A DNA stretch of 64,000 nucleotides from Candidatus Thiodiazotropha endoloripes (lineage in GTDB: Bacteria > Pseudomonadota > Gammaproteobacteria > Chromatiales > Chromatiaceae): positions 682,001 through 746,000 of the forward strand of contig NZ_LVJW01000006.1 of the NCBI RefSeq assembly GCF_001708965.1, given 5' to 3'. Below the pieces are notes generated by a model. The model made no database searches. It saw nothing but the letters and a program-made list of their open reading frames with translations, and had not been told where the DNA came from. Shown in pieces: positions 1 through 8,721 of the stretch; position 1 is the stretch's first letter, and every line of letters starts with the position of its first letter. A program made the position numbers and the translations under genes.

Positions 1-1
1 A

Positions 2-319
2 CAGGCTGAAGAGATTATCGAGCACTATGTGGACGACTACATGGGCTGGCTGCGCTCGCTGGATGCGGTGGAGCTGATCCAGGACTATCGCGGCTGTGCA
101 GAACAGTTGCGTGACGAAGTGATGCAGAAGGCACTGCAGCAACTTGCAAAGGGCAAATCCCCGGAAGAGGCGATCCGCTTCATTGCCCACACCCTGACCA
201 ACAAACTACTACATACTCCAAGCACGCAGATGCGCCAGGCCGGATTCAATGGCCAGATTGAGTTGCTGGAAGCCGCCAACACGCTTTTTCAAATCAAAAA
301 AACAGACAATAAAACATGA
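2..319 (+). CDS. hemA: Glutamyl-tRNA reductase, C-terminal part (window-edge partial)
   Basis: Glutamyl-tRNA reductase reduces glutamyl-tRNA(Glu) to glutamate-1-semialdehyde, the first committed step of C5-pathway tetrapyrrole synthesis in the cytoplasm. Only the C-terminal dimerisation region is visible, about 105 residues open from the window edge. It contains the [12 protein letters not shown] stretch typical of the helical C-terminal domain. The stop overlaps the prfA start as ATGA, which implies translational coupling, and hemA-prfA-prmC is a common gammaproteobacterial order. The true start and catalytic domain lie upstream of the window. Confidence 0.9.
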   Translation, partial: QAEEIIEHYVDDYMGWLRSLDAVELIQDYRGCAEQLRDEVMQKALQQLAKGKSPEEAIRFIAHTLTNKLLHTPSTQMRQAGFNGQIELLEAANTLFQIKKTDNKT

Positions 320-1395
320 AGCCCTCACTCCGCGGCAAGTTGGACCAGATCGCCGAACGCTTCGAAGAGATCACCGCACTGATGGCGGATCCGGATATCC
401 AAAGTAACCAGAACCAGTTCCGCGACCTGGGACGGGAGTATGCCCAGTTGGAACCCGTGGTTCTGACATTCAGGGAGTATTCCGCAGCGGAAGAGGATAT
501 CGAGGCGGCAAAGGAGATGATGTCAGATCCGGAAATGGCCGAGCTTGCCAAAGAGGAGCTGAATCATGCTGAAGAGGCCAGGGAGCGTCTGGAGCCTGAG
601 CTGCAGCTGCTACTGATTCCGGCCGATCCGAACGATCAACGTAATGTCTTTCTCGAGATCAGGGCCGGCACCGGTGGTGCCGAAGCGGCCCTGTTCGCCA
701 GTGACCTCCACCGGATGTACCTTCGTTATGCGGAATCACAGAAGTGGCAGACCGAAACCATCAGTGAAAGCCTGGGTGAGCACGGGGGTTACAAAGAGGT
801 TGTCTGTCGTATCAGTGGTAGTGCGGTCTACTCCCGTCTGAAATTTGAATCGGGCACCCACCGGGTACAGCGCATACCCGAGACCGAATCCCAGGGACGC
901 ATCCACACCTCAGCCTGCACCGTGGCGATACTGCCGGAAGTTGAGGAGGTGGATGATGTGGAGATCAACAGTAACGATCTGCGCATCGACACCTATCGCG
1001 CCTCCGGTGCCGGTGGACAACATGTCAACAAAACCGATTCCGCGGTACGCATCACCCACCTGCCCACCGGTATCGTGGTTGAGTGTCAGGACGAGCGCTC
1101 GCAGCATAAAAACAAGGCCAGGGCGATGTCCCTGCTGCAGGCCAAGCTGCTCTCCCAGGCGCAACAGAAGATCGCCACGGAGCAGGCCAGCGCCCGTAAA
1201 CTGCAGGTCGGCAGCGGCGATCGATCGGAACGCATCCGCACCTACAATTTTCCGCAAAACCGCCTGACAGACCACCGCATCAATCTGACCCTCTATAAAC
1301 TCGATGAGGTGATGACCGGCACGCTGGATCAAGTGGTGGAACCCCTGTTGCGGGAACATCAGCTTGAAGAGCTGGCCGCCATGGGCGAAGCCTGA
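316..1395 (+). CDS. prfA: Peptide chain release factor 1
   Basis: RF1 reads UAA and UAG in the ribosomal A site and triggers hydrolysis of peptidyl-tRNA. The protein is 359 residues, normal for the family. The catalytic GGQ motif is at residues 233-235, in the context [13 protein letters not shown], and is the site of glutamine methylation by PrmC. The stop-codon recognition tripeptide at 188-190 is PET where E. coli has PAT; its P and T are kept. The start overlaps the hemA stop, and prmC, the enzyme that modifies this protein, follows immediately. Confidence 0.97.
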   Translation: MKPSLRGKLDQIAERFEEITALMADPDIQSNQNQFRDLGREYAQLEPVVLTFREYSAAEEDIEAAKEMMSDPEMAELAKEELNHAEEARERLEPELQLLLIPADPNDQRNVFLEIRAGTGGAEAALFASDLHRMYLRYAESQKWQTETISESLGEHGGYKEVVCRISGSAVYSRLKFESGTHRVQRIPETESQGRIHTSACTVAILPEVEEVDDVEINSNDLRIDTYRASGAGGQHVNKTDSAVRITHLPTGIVVECQDERSQHKNKARAMSLLQAKLLSQAQQKIATEQASARKLQVGSGDRSERIRTYNFPQNRLTDHRINLTLYKLDEVMTGTLDQVVEPLLREHQLEELAAMGEA

Positions 1396-1411
1396 AGCTA
1401 CCGGGCATCCA

Positions 1412-2254
1412 ATGCCAACACTCAAACAGGCCCTGCTGGCAGCACAACAATCCCTCACTGACATCGCCGACAATCCCGACCTGGAAGCGTCCATGCTGCT
1501 GTGTCACCTGCTGAATAAGCCGAAGAGCCATCTCTACACCTGGCCCGAGGCGAAATTGAGCGAACCCCAACAACAGCGTTATCAAAAGCTGATCGAACAG
1601 AGGCAGCAGGGTATGCCCATCGCCTATATTCTGCAGCAGCGGGAGTTCTGGTCTCTGTCACTGCGGGTGACACCCGACACCCTGATCCCAAGGGCCGAGA
1701 GCGAACTGCTGGTTGAACGGGCAATCCACCATCTGCAGAGCTGCCACAACCCGACTGCAGCCGATCTGGGCACCGGTAGTGGCGCCATTGCCCTGGCACT
1801 GGCCAGCGAACGCCCGGATGCCAGAGTGGTTGCCACCGATCTGCACCAGGCCGCACTCAACATCGCCACGGAAAATGCCCAGCGGTTGGATCTACGCAAT
1901 CTGGCATTCCATGCCGGTGACTGGTGCGATGCACTACCCGAGGGTGAGCAGTTTGATGTGATCCTCAGTAACCCGCCCTATATTGAATCGGCCGACCCCC
2001 ACCTCGCACAGGGGGATCTACCCTATGAACCCCAAACCGCCCTGGTCTCCGGAGAGGATGGATTGGATGATATCCGAACCATCATCAAGCAGGCACCAGT
2101 CAGGCTGAAACGGAACGGTTGGCTGTTACTCGAACATGGATACAATCAGGCTGCCGCTGTGCGCCGACTGATGCAGTCTGCCGGAATGAGTGGGATATCG
2201 AGTCATGAGGATCTTGCCGGGCAACCCAGAGTGACTGAAGGCTGTCGCTCCTGA
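1412..2254 (+). CDS. prmC: Release factor glutamine methyltransferase
   Basis: PrmC uses S-adenosylmethionine to N5-methylate the GGQ glutamine of RF1 and RF2. The 280-residue protein has an N-terminal helical domain, a Rossmann fold with the SAM motif ADLGTGSGAIALAL, and the substrate-glutamine motif NPPY at residues 187-190. An in-frame start at 1364 would overlap prfA by about 30 bases. I chose ATG 1412, 16 bases after the prfA stop, because translation from there gives the usual MPTLKQAL-type N-terminus. Expression is probably coupled to prfA. Confidence 0.95.
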   Translation: MPTLKQALLAAQQSLTDIADNPDLEASMLLCHLLNKPKSHLYTWPEAKLSEPQQQRYQKLIEQRQQGMPIAYILQQREFWSLSLRVTPDTLIPRAESELLVERAIHHLQSCHNPTAADLGTGSGAIALALASERPDARVVATDLHQAALNIATENAQRLDLRNLAFHAGDWCDALPEGEQFDVILSNPPYIESADPHLAQGDLPYEPQTALVSGEDGLDDIRTIIKQAPVRLKRNGWLLLEHGYNQAAAVRRLMQSAGMSGISSHEDLAGQPRVTEGCRS

Positions 2255-2384
2255 ATCGTTTAAAATCAATCGATTGAGTGACTGATAATCATGCTGATCC
2301 AATCCTCAGAGGGGCCAGCCCTGAGCGCTTCAGCGTGTTCTAAATTGCTTGATTATTTTATCGCTTTCGCTAGGATTGAAGGCT

Positions 2385-2795
2385 ATGGGTGATCCCCCAC
2401 ACGACTTGGTGAAACACCGGGACATTCACTTTGTCGAACTCCACCCGGACCCTAATCAGGCCGGTACAGCGTCAAGCTTACTGGCGGATGTGTCAGGTAT
2501 TATTAAAACAAATCCTGTCTCCCCCACCCTGTTGCAGATTCAATATGAACTGATGGAGGTCTCACTTGAGCAGATCGAGACCGGCCTGACGGCAATGGGC
2601 CTGCACATCGACAACCGTCTGCTCTATCGCCTCAAAAGAGCCCTCTACTACTATACGGAAGATACCGAGCGCGCCAACCTGGGATGCAACCGAAGCGACT
2701 CAAAATGCACCCGAATGATCTTTGCAGACCGCTATCAACGGATGAATCATCAACTACGGGATCAACGCCCGGAACATTGGCGGAAATACCTCTGA
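2385..2795 (+). CDS. Conserved-looking hypothetical protein
   Basis: No family recognised. From ATG 2385 the product is 136 residues with no signal peptide or membrane segment. A TTG at 2349 would add 12 residues. The middle (TLLQIQYELMEVSLEQIETGLTAMG and onward, about residues 45-85) alternates strand-like and helix-like stretches, reminiscent of a small ferredoxin-like or heavy-metal-associated fold, but without a CxxC metal site. Near the C-terminus two cysteines are spaced CNRSDSKC, followed by a basic, tryptophan-containing tail. It lies between prmC and the E1-like gene on the same strand and may be cotranscribed with either. Confidence 0.6.
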   Translation: MGDPPHDLVKHRDIHFVELHPDPNQAGTASSLLADVSGIIKTNPVSPTLLQIQYELMEVSLEQIETGLTAMGLHIDNRLLYRLKRALYYYTEDTERANLGCNRSDSKCTRMIFADRYQRMNHQLRDQRPEHWRKYL

Positions 2796-2847
2796 TACCA
2801 CACAATGACCTGTTACCGGTCAATTCAATTGTTCAGGTCCTGACTCT

Positions 2848-3594
2848 ATGAATGACGATCAACTGCTGCGCTACAGTCGACAGATAATGTTGCCTTCCAT
2901 CGAGATTGAGGGGCAACAACGACTGCTCGATTCACGGGCCCTGATCATCGGCCTGGGCGGTCTGGGTTCACCCGCTGCGATGTATCTTGCCGCTGCCGGC
3001 GTGGGCGTTCTACATCTGCTCGATTTCGACCGAGTGGATCTGACCAATCTGCAACGCCAGATCATCCATACCACGGATCGCATCGATCAGCTGAAAGTTG
3101 AATCAGCCAAACAGACACTGCAAGCGATCAATCCCGAGATCCGGGTTGAGACCACAGCAGAAAAATTGGATCAGGGTCAGCTGAACGAACTGGTGAAACA
3201 GGCAGATGTGGTGCTCGACGGCACCGATAACTTTGCCACCCGCTTTGCCATCAACAAGGCCTGTCATAGGTACCAGACCCCGCTGGTCTCTGCAGCGGCG
3301 ATACGCATGGAGGGACAGGTTAGTGTGTTCAGCGGCAAACCCAACAGCCCCTGTTACCACTGCCTCTATCCGGATGAGGGCGGGATGGATGAGAGCTGTT
3401 CAGCGAACGGGGTTCTGGCACCACTGGTCGGAATCATCGGCAGCATCCAGGCGACTGAAGCGATCAAAGTTCTGACCGGGGCGGGTAATGCACTTGAAGG
3501 CAGGTTGCTGTTACTCGATGCACTTCAGATGGAGTGGCGCAGCTTGAAATTGAAACAGGACCCAGGCTGTCCGGTCTGCGGTAAGCAAGGCTGA
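2848..3594 (+). CDS. moeB: MoeB/ThiF/HesA-type adenylyltransferase (E1-like)
   Basis: Enzymes of this family adenylate the C-terminal Gly-Gly of a ubiquitin-like sulfur carrier (MoaD for molybdopterin, ThiS for thiamine). The 248-residue protein has the nucleotide-binding loop IGLGGLGSPAAM near residues 33-45, the conserved DGTDNFATRF motif, and zinc-binding CxxC pairs (CYHC and CPVC near the C-terminus). The SCSANGVLAPLVG segment is nearer MoeB than ThiF. A MoaD with a terminal GG lies about 43 kb away in this window (45856-46107) and is a plausible partner. MoeB versus ThiF cannot be settled from sequence alone. Confidence 0.88.
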   Translation: MNDDQLLRYSRQIMLPSIEIEGQQRLLDSRALIIGLGGLGSPAAMYLAAAGVGVLHLLDFDRVDLTNLQRQIIHTTDRIDQLKVESAKQTLQAINPEIRVETTAEKLDQGQLNELVKQADVVLDGTDNFATRFAINKACHRYQTPLVSAAAIRMEGQVSVFSGKPNSPCYHCLYPDEGGMDESCSANGVLAPLVGIIGSIQATEAIKVLTGAGNALEGRLLLLDALQMEWRSLKLKQDPGCPVCGKQG

Positions 3595-3609
3595 ACTACG
3601 GATCGACCA

Positions 3610-4218
3610 TTGGATAGATCAGCCAGTTTCAAATTCCCCTTCACACACACCATCTGTCCGCTCGCAGTCACCCTGGTCTGTCTGCTGCTCTCCGTCGCCA
3701 CAGAGAGCGCATCAGGATGGTTTGAATATCACCGTGACCATATCTCAAACGGCGAGATATGGCGCCTGATCACGGCACATCTGGTCCACCTTGGTTGGGG
3801 TCATCTGACGATGAACCTGCTGGGTCTATGGATGATCTGGGCGCTGCTGATGAACAATCTTCCCTCGCAACACTGCGGCCTGATACTGTTGTTCATCACC
3901 CTCATCACCTCAGCGGCACTTTGGTATTTCAGTCCGCAACTGGTTTGGTACCGAGGCCTCTCCGGCGCCCTCCACGGTCTCTTGATCTGGGGCTTGTTCA
4001 ATCGACTCAAGACAGAGCCTCTACTCTCTGTGAGTCTGCTGCTCGCTGTGACAGGGAAAATAGCCTGGGAGCAGTGGCAGGGGCCACTACCGGGCAGTGA
4101 ATCGATGGCGGATGGACCGGTTGTGGTCGCATCACATCTCTACGGTGCGTTGAGTGGTATGCTTGTCTGGCTGATCGGCAGAATACTCTTCGCAATTAAC
4201 AGGAAAACCAGTGAATAG
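3610..4218 (+). CDS. rrtA: Rhombosortase (rhomboid-family GlyGly-CTERM protease)
   Basis: Rhombosortases are inner-membrane rhomboid-like serine proteases that process secreted proteins carrying a GlyGly-CTERM tail. The 202-residue protein has about six hydrophobic segments. The HLVHLGWGHLTMNLLG motif (residues 57-72) is the rhomboid HxxxN-like region. The nucleophile motif GLSGALHG places Ser at about 118, and the catalytic His is about 176 in ASHLYGALSG. The length fits the compact rhombosortase subtype rather than canonical rhomboids. A protein with a matching GlyGly-CTERM tail is encoded at 6438-8651. The end overlaps the next lipoprotein gene by 8 bases. Confidence 0.88.
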   Translation: MDRSASFKFPFTHTICPLAVTLVCLLLSVATESASGWFEYHRDHISNGEIWRLITAHLVHLGWGHLTMNLLGLWMIWALLMNNLPSQHCGLILLFITLITSAALWYFSPQLVWYRGLSGALHGLLIWGLFNRLKTEPLLSVSLLLAVTGKIAWEQWQGPLPGSESMADGPVVVASHLYGALSGMLVWLIGRILFAINRKTSE

Positions 4219-4600
4219 GCGAGCCATTTTTTTAACCCTGCTGCTTTCCGTGGCAGCCTGCCAAAATAGTCAGGATATTGATTTGAACCAACTCACCCCC
4301 GAGGAGAGAAGAAGTGTCGAGTCATTAGCCTGGCTGAGTGATGTGAATGTCGAACGCGATGTTCAGGCTGCCCTGGATAAACGAGATAAACGGCTGCTCG
4401 GAATGATGGGGCGGGCTACCGATCTGCCGGGAGTTCCCACAGAGCTGACCAGTAAGGCAAAGACAATCTGTGGTATCCGCTATGTGGAGGGATCCACGGA
4501 TGTGGTGCGGGGAGAGGTTCACCTGAAGTTATTACAACGGGCCTATGATTATGCGGCCGCTTATAATCAGGCAATCCTAAAACAGTGTCTCGATAAATAG
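4211..4600 (+). CDS. Small predicted lipoprotein, function unknown
   Basis: Unrecognised 129-residue protein starting at GTG. The N-terminus MNRRAIFLTLLLSVAACQ is a lipoprotein signal with lipobox VAAC, so it should be lipidated and periplasm-facing. The mature part is mostly helical and charged, with a C-terminal pair of cysteines (TICGIRYVEGS and KQCLDK). The start overlaps the end of the rhombosortase gene, which suggests translational coupling; it is worth testing as an accessory factor, though that is inference. Confidence 0.75.
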   Translation: MNRRAIFLTLLLSVAACQNSQDIDLNQLTPEERRSVESLAWLSDVNVERDVQAALDKRDKRLLGMMGRATDLPGVPTELTSKAKTICGIRYVEGSTDVVRGEVHLKLLQRAYDYAAAYNQAILKQCLDK

Positions 4601-4631
4601 ACGCAAAGCCACTCAGGCCGTTACCGCTCGA

Positions 4632-5321
4632 TCATCGGCTCGCAAAAACCTGGGTCCAGTAGTTTTCGTAGTGAGCCTGATCCGTTGCAATCACCGCAGA
4701 ACCGAACTCCCGGAACTTCGGATTCATGATATTCCCGCAATGGGTGGGACTCGACAACAGGTTCTGCATGACCGCTTCATTGTCAGGATAGCCTGCGGCA
4801 ATGTTCTCCCCAACAGTACGCCACTCATAGCCAGAGCGGCTAACCCGCAGACCAACCGTTGATCCATCAGAGCCCTGATGATCAAAAAAATCATAATCAA
4901 TCATATCCTGCGAATGCACCACAGCGGCTTCATGTAAGCGGCAGTTCCATCTCAACGGAGCGGCGACCTGGTGGATTTCACCACCACAATCCCGCGGCCT
5001 GGCTCTGGCACGATTAACCAGCTGTAACATCTCCTGTTGATGGGGAGTGACCTCACAAGGCCCTGCGGCCTGTACAGAACCTTCGGCTGGCCGATCGGCT
5101 TCATAAGCCGGGTCGTGCAGCTCTCTCTCTTCATATGATCTGGCAAGCCTGCTAGTGAACGGCAGCTTCCCAAACATTGAGGTTGCATCTTGTGAAGAGT
5201 AAACAGCAAATCCTGATTGATGTTTCAAGTTACCAATACCATCGGATATCAGCCGGTTGGATATGACTGAAAAACTGATCAGAATGGCCAGTAAAAGCAG
5301 ATAAGTTCCAGGGCGTTTCAT
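4632..5321 (-). CDS. CAP-domain (SCP/PR-1/YkwD-like) secreted protein
   Basis: CAP proteins are small secreted alpha-beta-alpha proteins; most bacterial members have no proven activity. From ATG 5321 the product is 229 residues; an upstream in-frame start at 5366 would put 15 residues before the signal. An N-terminal hydrophobic segment (YLLLLAILISFSVI) serves as signal or anchor. The CAP domain fills the C-terminal half, with HQQEMLQLVNRARARP, the conserved AAVVHSQDM and GENIAAGY motifs, and HCGNIMNPKFREFG. It converges on the rhombosortase/lipoprotein pair. No GlyGly-CTERM tail is present. Confidence 0.85.
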   Translation of the reverse strand: MKRPGTYLLLLAILISFSVISNRLISDGIGNLKHQSGFAVYSSQDATSMFGKLPFTSRLARSYEERELHDPAYEADRPAEGSVQAAGPCEVTPHQQEMLQLVNRARARPRDCGGEIHQVAAPLRWNCRLHEAAVVHSQDMIDYDFFDHQGSDGSTVGLRVSRSGYEWRTVGENIAAGYPDNEAVMQNLLSSPTHCGNIMNPKFREFGSAVIATDQAHYENYWTQVFASR

Positions 5322-5513
5322 TACAATCCTTTTTTCAATGATAAGGAGCGTCGCACTCCAAACCAACCAATCGAAAAAGAGCGTTTACCGATCGTTCAAC
5401 CCAAGTCAGTAATTAAACTGCGCTCATAATAGCTCGGGGAATCCCTAGTTACATGAAGATGTTGAATCAACTAAATTGAACAATATTAAGCGTTAACCGA
5501 TAGACAGTTTTCC

Positions 5514-6365
5514 ATGTCCATGTTGTTACATCCAATCAGACATCTCCACCACCTACCGCAGCAACGCAGACTCATCTGTCGACCACAGGGCTCATTGCGT
5601 AGTGATAAAAACCTGCAGCGAATCAGTTATCGACTGCAAAGCATTACGGATGATCATGGCGCTGAAGATATGGCAGCAGGTTTCATTCATAGTTTCACCG
5701 ATCATGCCGACGAGAGTCTGAATCAACAACTTTGCGACTCCTCCCTGCCTGGTTTTTTACAGGATCAGTTACGTGACACGGTAAAACACAACTGCTCAAT
5801 ATCGAATATCCCGGTATCACTGGATTGTCGCAGCAAGACAGACTCCCTCTGCATGGAGTTTCTGCCATTGCAAAACCGGCAAACCAGCACAAGCCTCAAG
5901 GAGACTATAGCTGTAGAAAACCAACAATCCATTGCGATTATGATCAACACTCTACAGAACAGCTGGTCATGGCAACGCACACTTAACTTCATCTACGAAA
6001 AGCTGGTATTCAGTTTAATCGGAAGTGGCGATCCCCAGGAAGTCAACGAAAAAACCATCAATTGGCTGGTGGTGATCTCAGGCTCGATTGCCGCCATACA
6101 GATTCAGTTTCTGCAAGCCGCCATGGATAACCTCAACACCATGCAGGAGAGTGTCAGCTTCTCCAATAAGAGCCAGGAGACACTGGATGCCATGACTTGC
6201 GATGAAAGGGATTGCTATATCAAGTTGCGGGATAGCCGCCGCAGAAAGTTCATTACCGCCCAAACACACTACCGGTCCAATCTGCACCTGTTCCGACAGG
6301 CGACGCAGATGTTGAATACACTGTTCAGCCTGTTCAGCAAGCCTTGTCGATTCCGTGCAAGCTGA
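5514..6365 (+). CDS. Hypothetical protein, unrecognised
   Basis: No homology recognised for this 283-residue reading frame. It has no signal peptide. One modestly hydrophobic stretch occurs near residues 183-202 (INWLVVISGSIAAIQIQF). Cysteines are scattered through the middle, and the C-terminal third is helical and basic. Codon use is less GC-rich than in flanking genes. It is divergent from the CAP gene and convergent with the metalloprotease. The frame length argues for a real gene, but no clear Shine-Dalgarno is seen before ATG 5514. Confidence 0.55.
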   Translation: MSMLLHPIRHLHHLPQQRRLICRPQGSLRSDKNLQRISYRLQSITDDHGAEDMAAGFIHSFTDHADESLNQQLCDSSLPGFLQDQLRDTVKHNCSISNIPVSLDCRSKTDSLCMEFLPLQNRQTSTSLKETIAVENQQSIAIMINTLQNSWSWQRTLNFIYEKLVFSLIGSGDPQEVNEKTINWLVVISGSIAAIQIQFLQAAMDNLNTMQESVSFSNKSQETLDAMTCDERDCYIKLRDSRRRKFITAQTHYRSNLHLFRQATQMLNTLFSLFSKPCRFRAS

Positions 6366-6437
6366 TTCAGGAGTCAATCCAAACAGCATCACACTTTTTG
6401 TTCAGTCTCAGCACAAGCTGCGACTCACGAAATAACC

Positions 6438-8651
6438 TCATGGGTGATGAATTCGCTCACGAATGGCGGCCAGGCTGAACAGCCCAAGTATCAGGTTAAG
6501 CAACCAAAAAGAACCGCCTCCGCCGGGACTGTCGAATTTTGTCGCCCCACCTGCATCGGTAAACAGCGTACCGTGCTGCAGGTTTGTCCCATCCAATGGT
6601 TTGCAGTCACCGGCAATCTCCTGCGAGCCACCTTGAATCGAAATATTCTGCCCGGACAGATTGAAAAACAGACCCTCTGCGCAGGCCAGCATGATCCGTC
6701 CTTGTTGCAACGTAACATCGGGTAACTCGACCAATGCAGAACCACTATTGGGATAGCGTCCCAGGTTGAGAATCGTCATACCTGGATCATGATAATCACA
6801 ATAGTTCGTGGGTGGATCGCTTGCATCAAGACTCATCAGCGAGATCAGTACTTCGGTACAGCTTTGCTCAGTGCCGCCAGTCGACCAGTTGATCGACTGA
6901 CTCGAGCCACTGTTGAATCGACCGCCACTGTTGAGCGAACCTCCAGTAACCTGGAAGCTGCCGGAACTATCATCCACATCGATAACCAAATCGTCACTGG
7001 ACACCCCGGATTCACCATCCCGCACGGTGAGCCTGAAGTTGAGTTGCCGGCTGCTGGTCGGTAATGTTTCACCGATATCTTCAGTGCCGGCCAACAGGGA
7101 ACTGAGTCGCGGCAGATAGCGATCCGGGGAGGTGGTTGGTAAAAAGGAGCGAAACAACGGGTTGTCCTGCTGATCGATATCCGTACCGATGGTATCCGCA
7201 TCAGTGGCACCACCCTCACCCCCGGCATCCATCTGATCCCACTGATAAGAGATACTGTCCTCATCCGGATCCTCGGCCTGTGCGGTGAGTCGAAAGGGGG
7301 TTCCGGCAGGAATAGTGTATACCCCATCCTCGCCTACGATTCCCGCATCGACCATCGGTGCCCGGTTACCGGTGGAAACCAGCGTGCCACAGAGTCTGCC
7401 ACTGCCCTGGTTGATGTAGCTTCCCATCTCTTCGATGCTGAGTGCATGGAATGTCGCATCCGAGTTGGATTGAAGGTTTTCATCCCCGCAAATCCCGGCA
7501 TAACTCATGATGGTCGATCCACTGCCCGGCTCAACTGCCGCAAAGCCAACTCGATTGACACCGCCACAATTGGCTGTTGTTCCGTTGAATGTATGGTTGG
7601 CATTCAATTGATGCCCCAGTTCATGGGCGACGAAATCGATGTAAAAAACATCGTTGTCAGGTTCAGAAGTGCCGGTATAGGCCTGGGCTTTGAAGCTTTG
7701 ACAGACCGAACCCACACTGGCCAGACCGCCGCCAAGAATACCGAACAGATGACCGATATCGTAACTGTCGGCACCCAGAGTAAAATCGAGATTCTGCTGA
7801 TTCTCAGTCAGCATGGTGGGGATCCCGCTGGGCGTATGGGTATAGGGATCCGAACTTGCATCGGTGTAGATGATCCGATCGTTGTTGCCCACCAGCTGAA
7901 ACTGGATTGCCAGATCACGACCATAGATCTGGTTGACCCGGTTGATCGCCGTCACAATCTGGGCGAGGGTTTCAGCAACACTGCCGCCGAAGTAGGCGGA
8001 GTACTCACCGGTAGCCGCTACGGCAAGCCGATAGATGCGTCGCTGATCACTGCTGTGGGTCTGCCTGCCGGCCCTGACAACCCACGGATCCAAGGCCTCA
8101 CCACTGATCTGATGATCGAGCTGACAGATCTGTTGGGACTCAGCCATACCGACAGATTTCGCGTAATCCGATTTATAGAAGCTTCGATAGTGGCCGTCCG
8201 GATCCGGGTCGATATAGATGGTTCCGGATGGGGAGGTAAGCATGGCATGAAAGCCTCTGGGGGTCAGATCAAGCCGCCCGGTCAGCTCCGGGTTTTCCAC
8301 GCCCCTGACACGATAGGTGGCGATCTCCGGATAGCGATCCGCCAGGCTTGGGGCCATCACCGGCGACTGTTCTATCCAGCAGCGCACCATCTCACCACCG
8401 GGCAGGGGCAGCGTGATTTGATGGCTGTTGTGAATTGCCAGTCCGGACTCGGATGGTGCCTGAGAGAGTTGTGCCCGAAGGGCCGCTAGGTCCGCCTCAA
8501 GGGCACGGTAGTAGCGCGGGGTTTCAGTGACTGCTCTGGCAGCATATTCAGGTGGTGACAGATCCCGCCAGATGCCGGCCTCGGCAACCAGCGGCAAGAG
8601 AACAACAGGCCACAACCATCCACTGGTCTTAATGCTATGCCAAATCCGCAT
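6438..8651 (-). CDS. Secreted reprolysin-like zinc metalloprotease with GlyGly-CTERM tail
   Basis: Predicted secreted metalloendopeptidase of 737 residues. I chose ATG 8651 because a near-perfect AAAGGAGG lies just upstream and a Sec signal peptide follows (WPVVLLPLVAEA). A propeptide-like region precedes the catalytic domain. The zinc site HELGHQLNANH is at about 343-353, with a Met-turn STIMSYAG near 382, as in M12B-type metzincins. The usual glycine of HExxHxxGxxH is Asn. A PKD-like region (about 430-570) and a beta-rich domain follow. The last 28 residues are SPGGGGS, a hydrophobic helix and a basic end (RERIHHP), a classic GlyGly-CTERM tail. Such proteins are usually exported by type II secretion and cut by rhombosortase, encoded here at 3610-4218. 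Confidence 0.88.
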   Translation of the reverse strand: MRIWHSIKTSGWLWPVVLLPLVAEAGIWRDLSPPEYAARAVTETPRYYRALEADLAALRAQLSQAPSESGLAIHNSHQITLPLPGGEMVRCWIEQSPVMAPSLADRYPEIATYRVRGVENPELTGRLDLTPRGFHAMLTSPSGTIYIDPDPDGHYRSFYKSDYAKSVGMAESQQICQLDHQISGEALDPWVVRAGRQTHSSDQRRIYRLAVAATGEYSAYFGGSVAETLAQIVTAINRVNQIYGRDLAIQFQLVGNNDRIIYTDASSDPYTHTPSGIPTMLTENQQNLDFTLGADSYDIGHLFGILGGGLASVGSVCQSFKAQAYTGTSEPDNDVFYIDFVAHELGHQLNANHTFNGTTANCGGVNRVGFAAVEPGSGSTIMSYAGICGDENLQSNSDATFHALSIEEMGSYINQGSGRLCGTLVSTGNRAPMVDAGIVGEDGVYTIPAGTPFRLTAQAEDPDEDSISYQWDQMDAGGEGGATDADTIGTDIDQQDNPLFRSFLPTTSPDRYLPRLSSLLAGTEDIGETLPTSSRQLNFRLTVRDGESGVSSDDLVIDVDDSSGSFQVTGGSLNSGGRFNSGSSQSINWSTGGTEQSCTEVLISLMSLDASDPPTNYCDYHDPGMTILNLGRYPNSGSALVELPDVTLQQGRIMLACAEGLFFNLSGQNISIQGGSQEIAGDCKPLDGTNLQHGTLFTDAGGATKFDSPGGGGSFWLLNLILGLFSLAAIRERIHHP

Positions 8652-8721
8652 CGAACCTCCTTTGTTTAGGGCCTGGTTGGTTGGCAATCGGGGGATTTCA
8701 GCAATACCCTCTGTCTGCCCA

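Noticed and set aside
7446-8489. 347-residue plus-strand frame opposite the metalloprotease
   Set aside because: It is antisense to a well-supported protease, has no signal, domain or ribosome binding site, and reads as a shadow of GC-biased codons.
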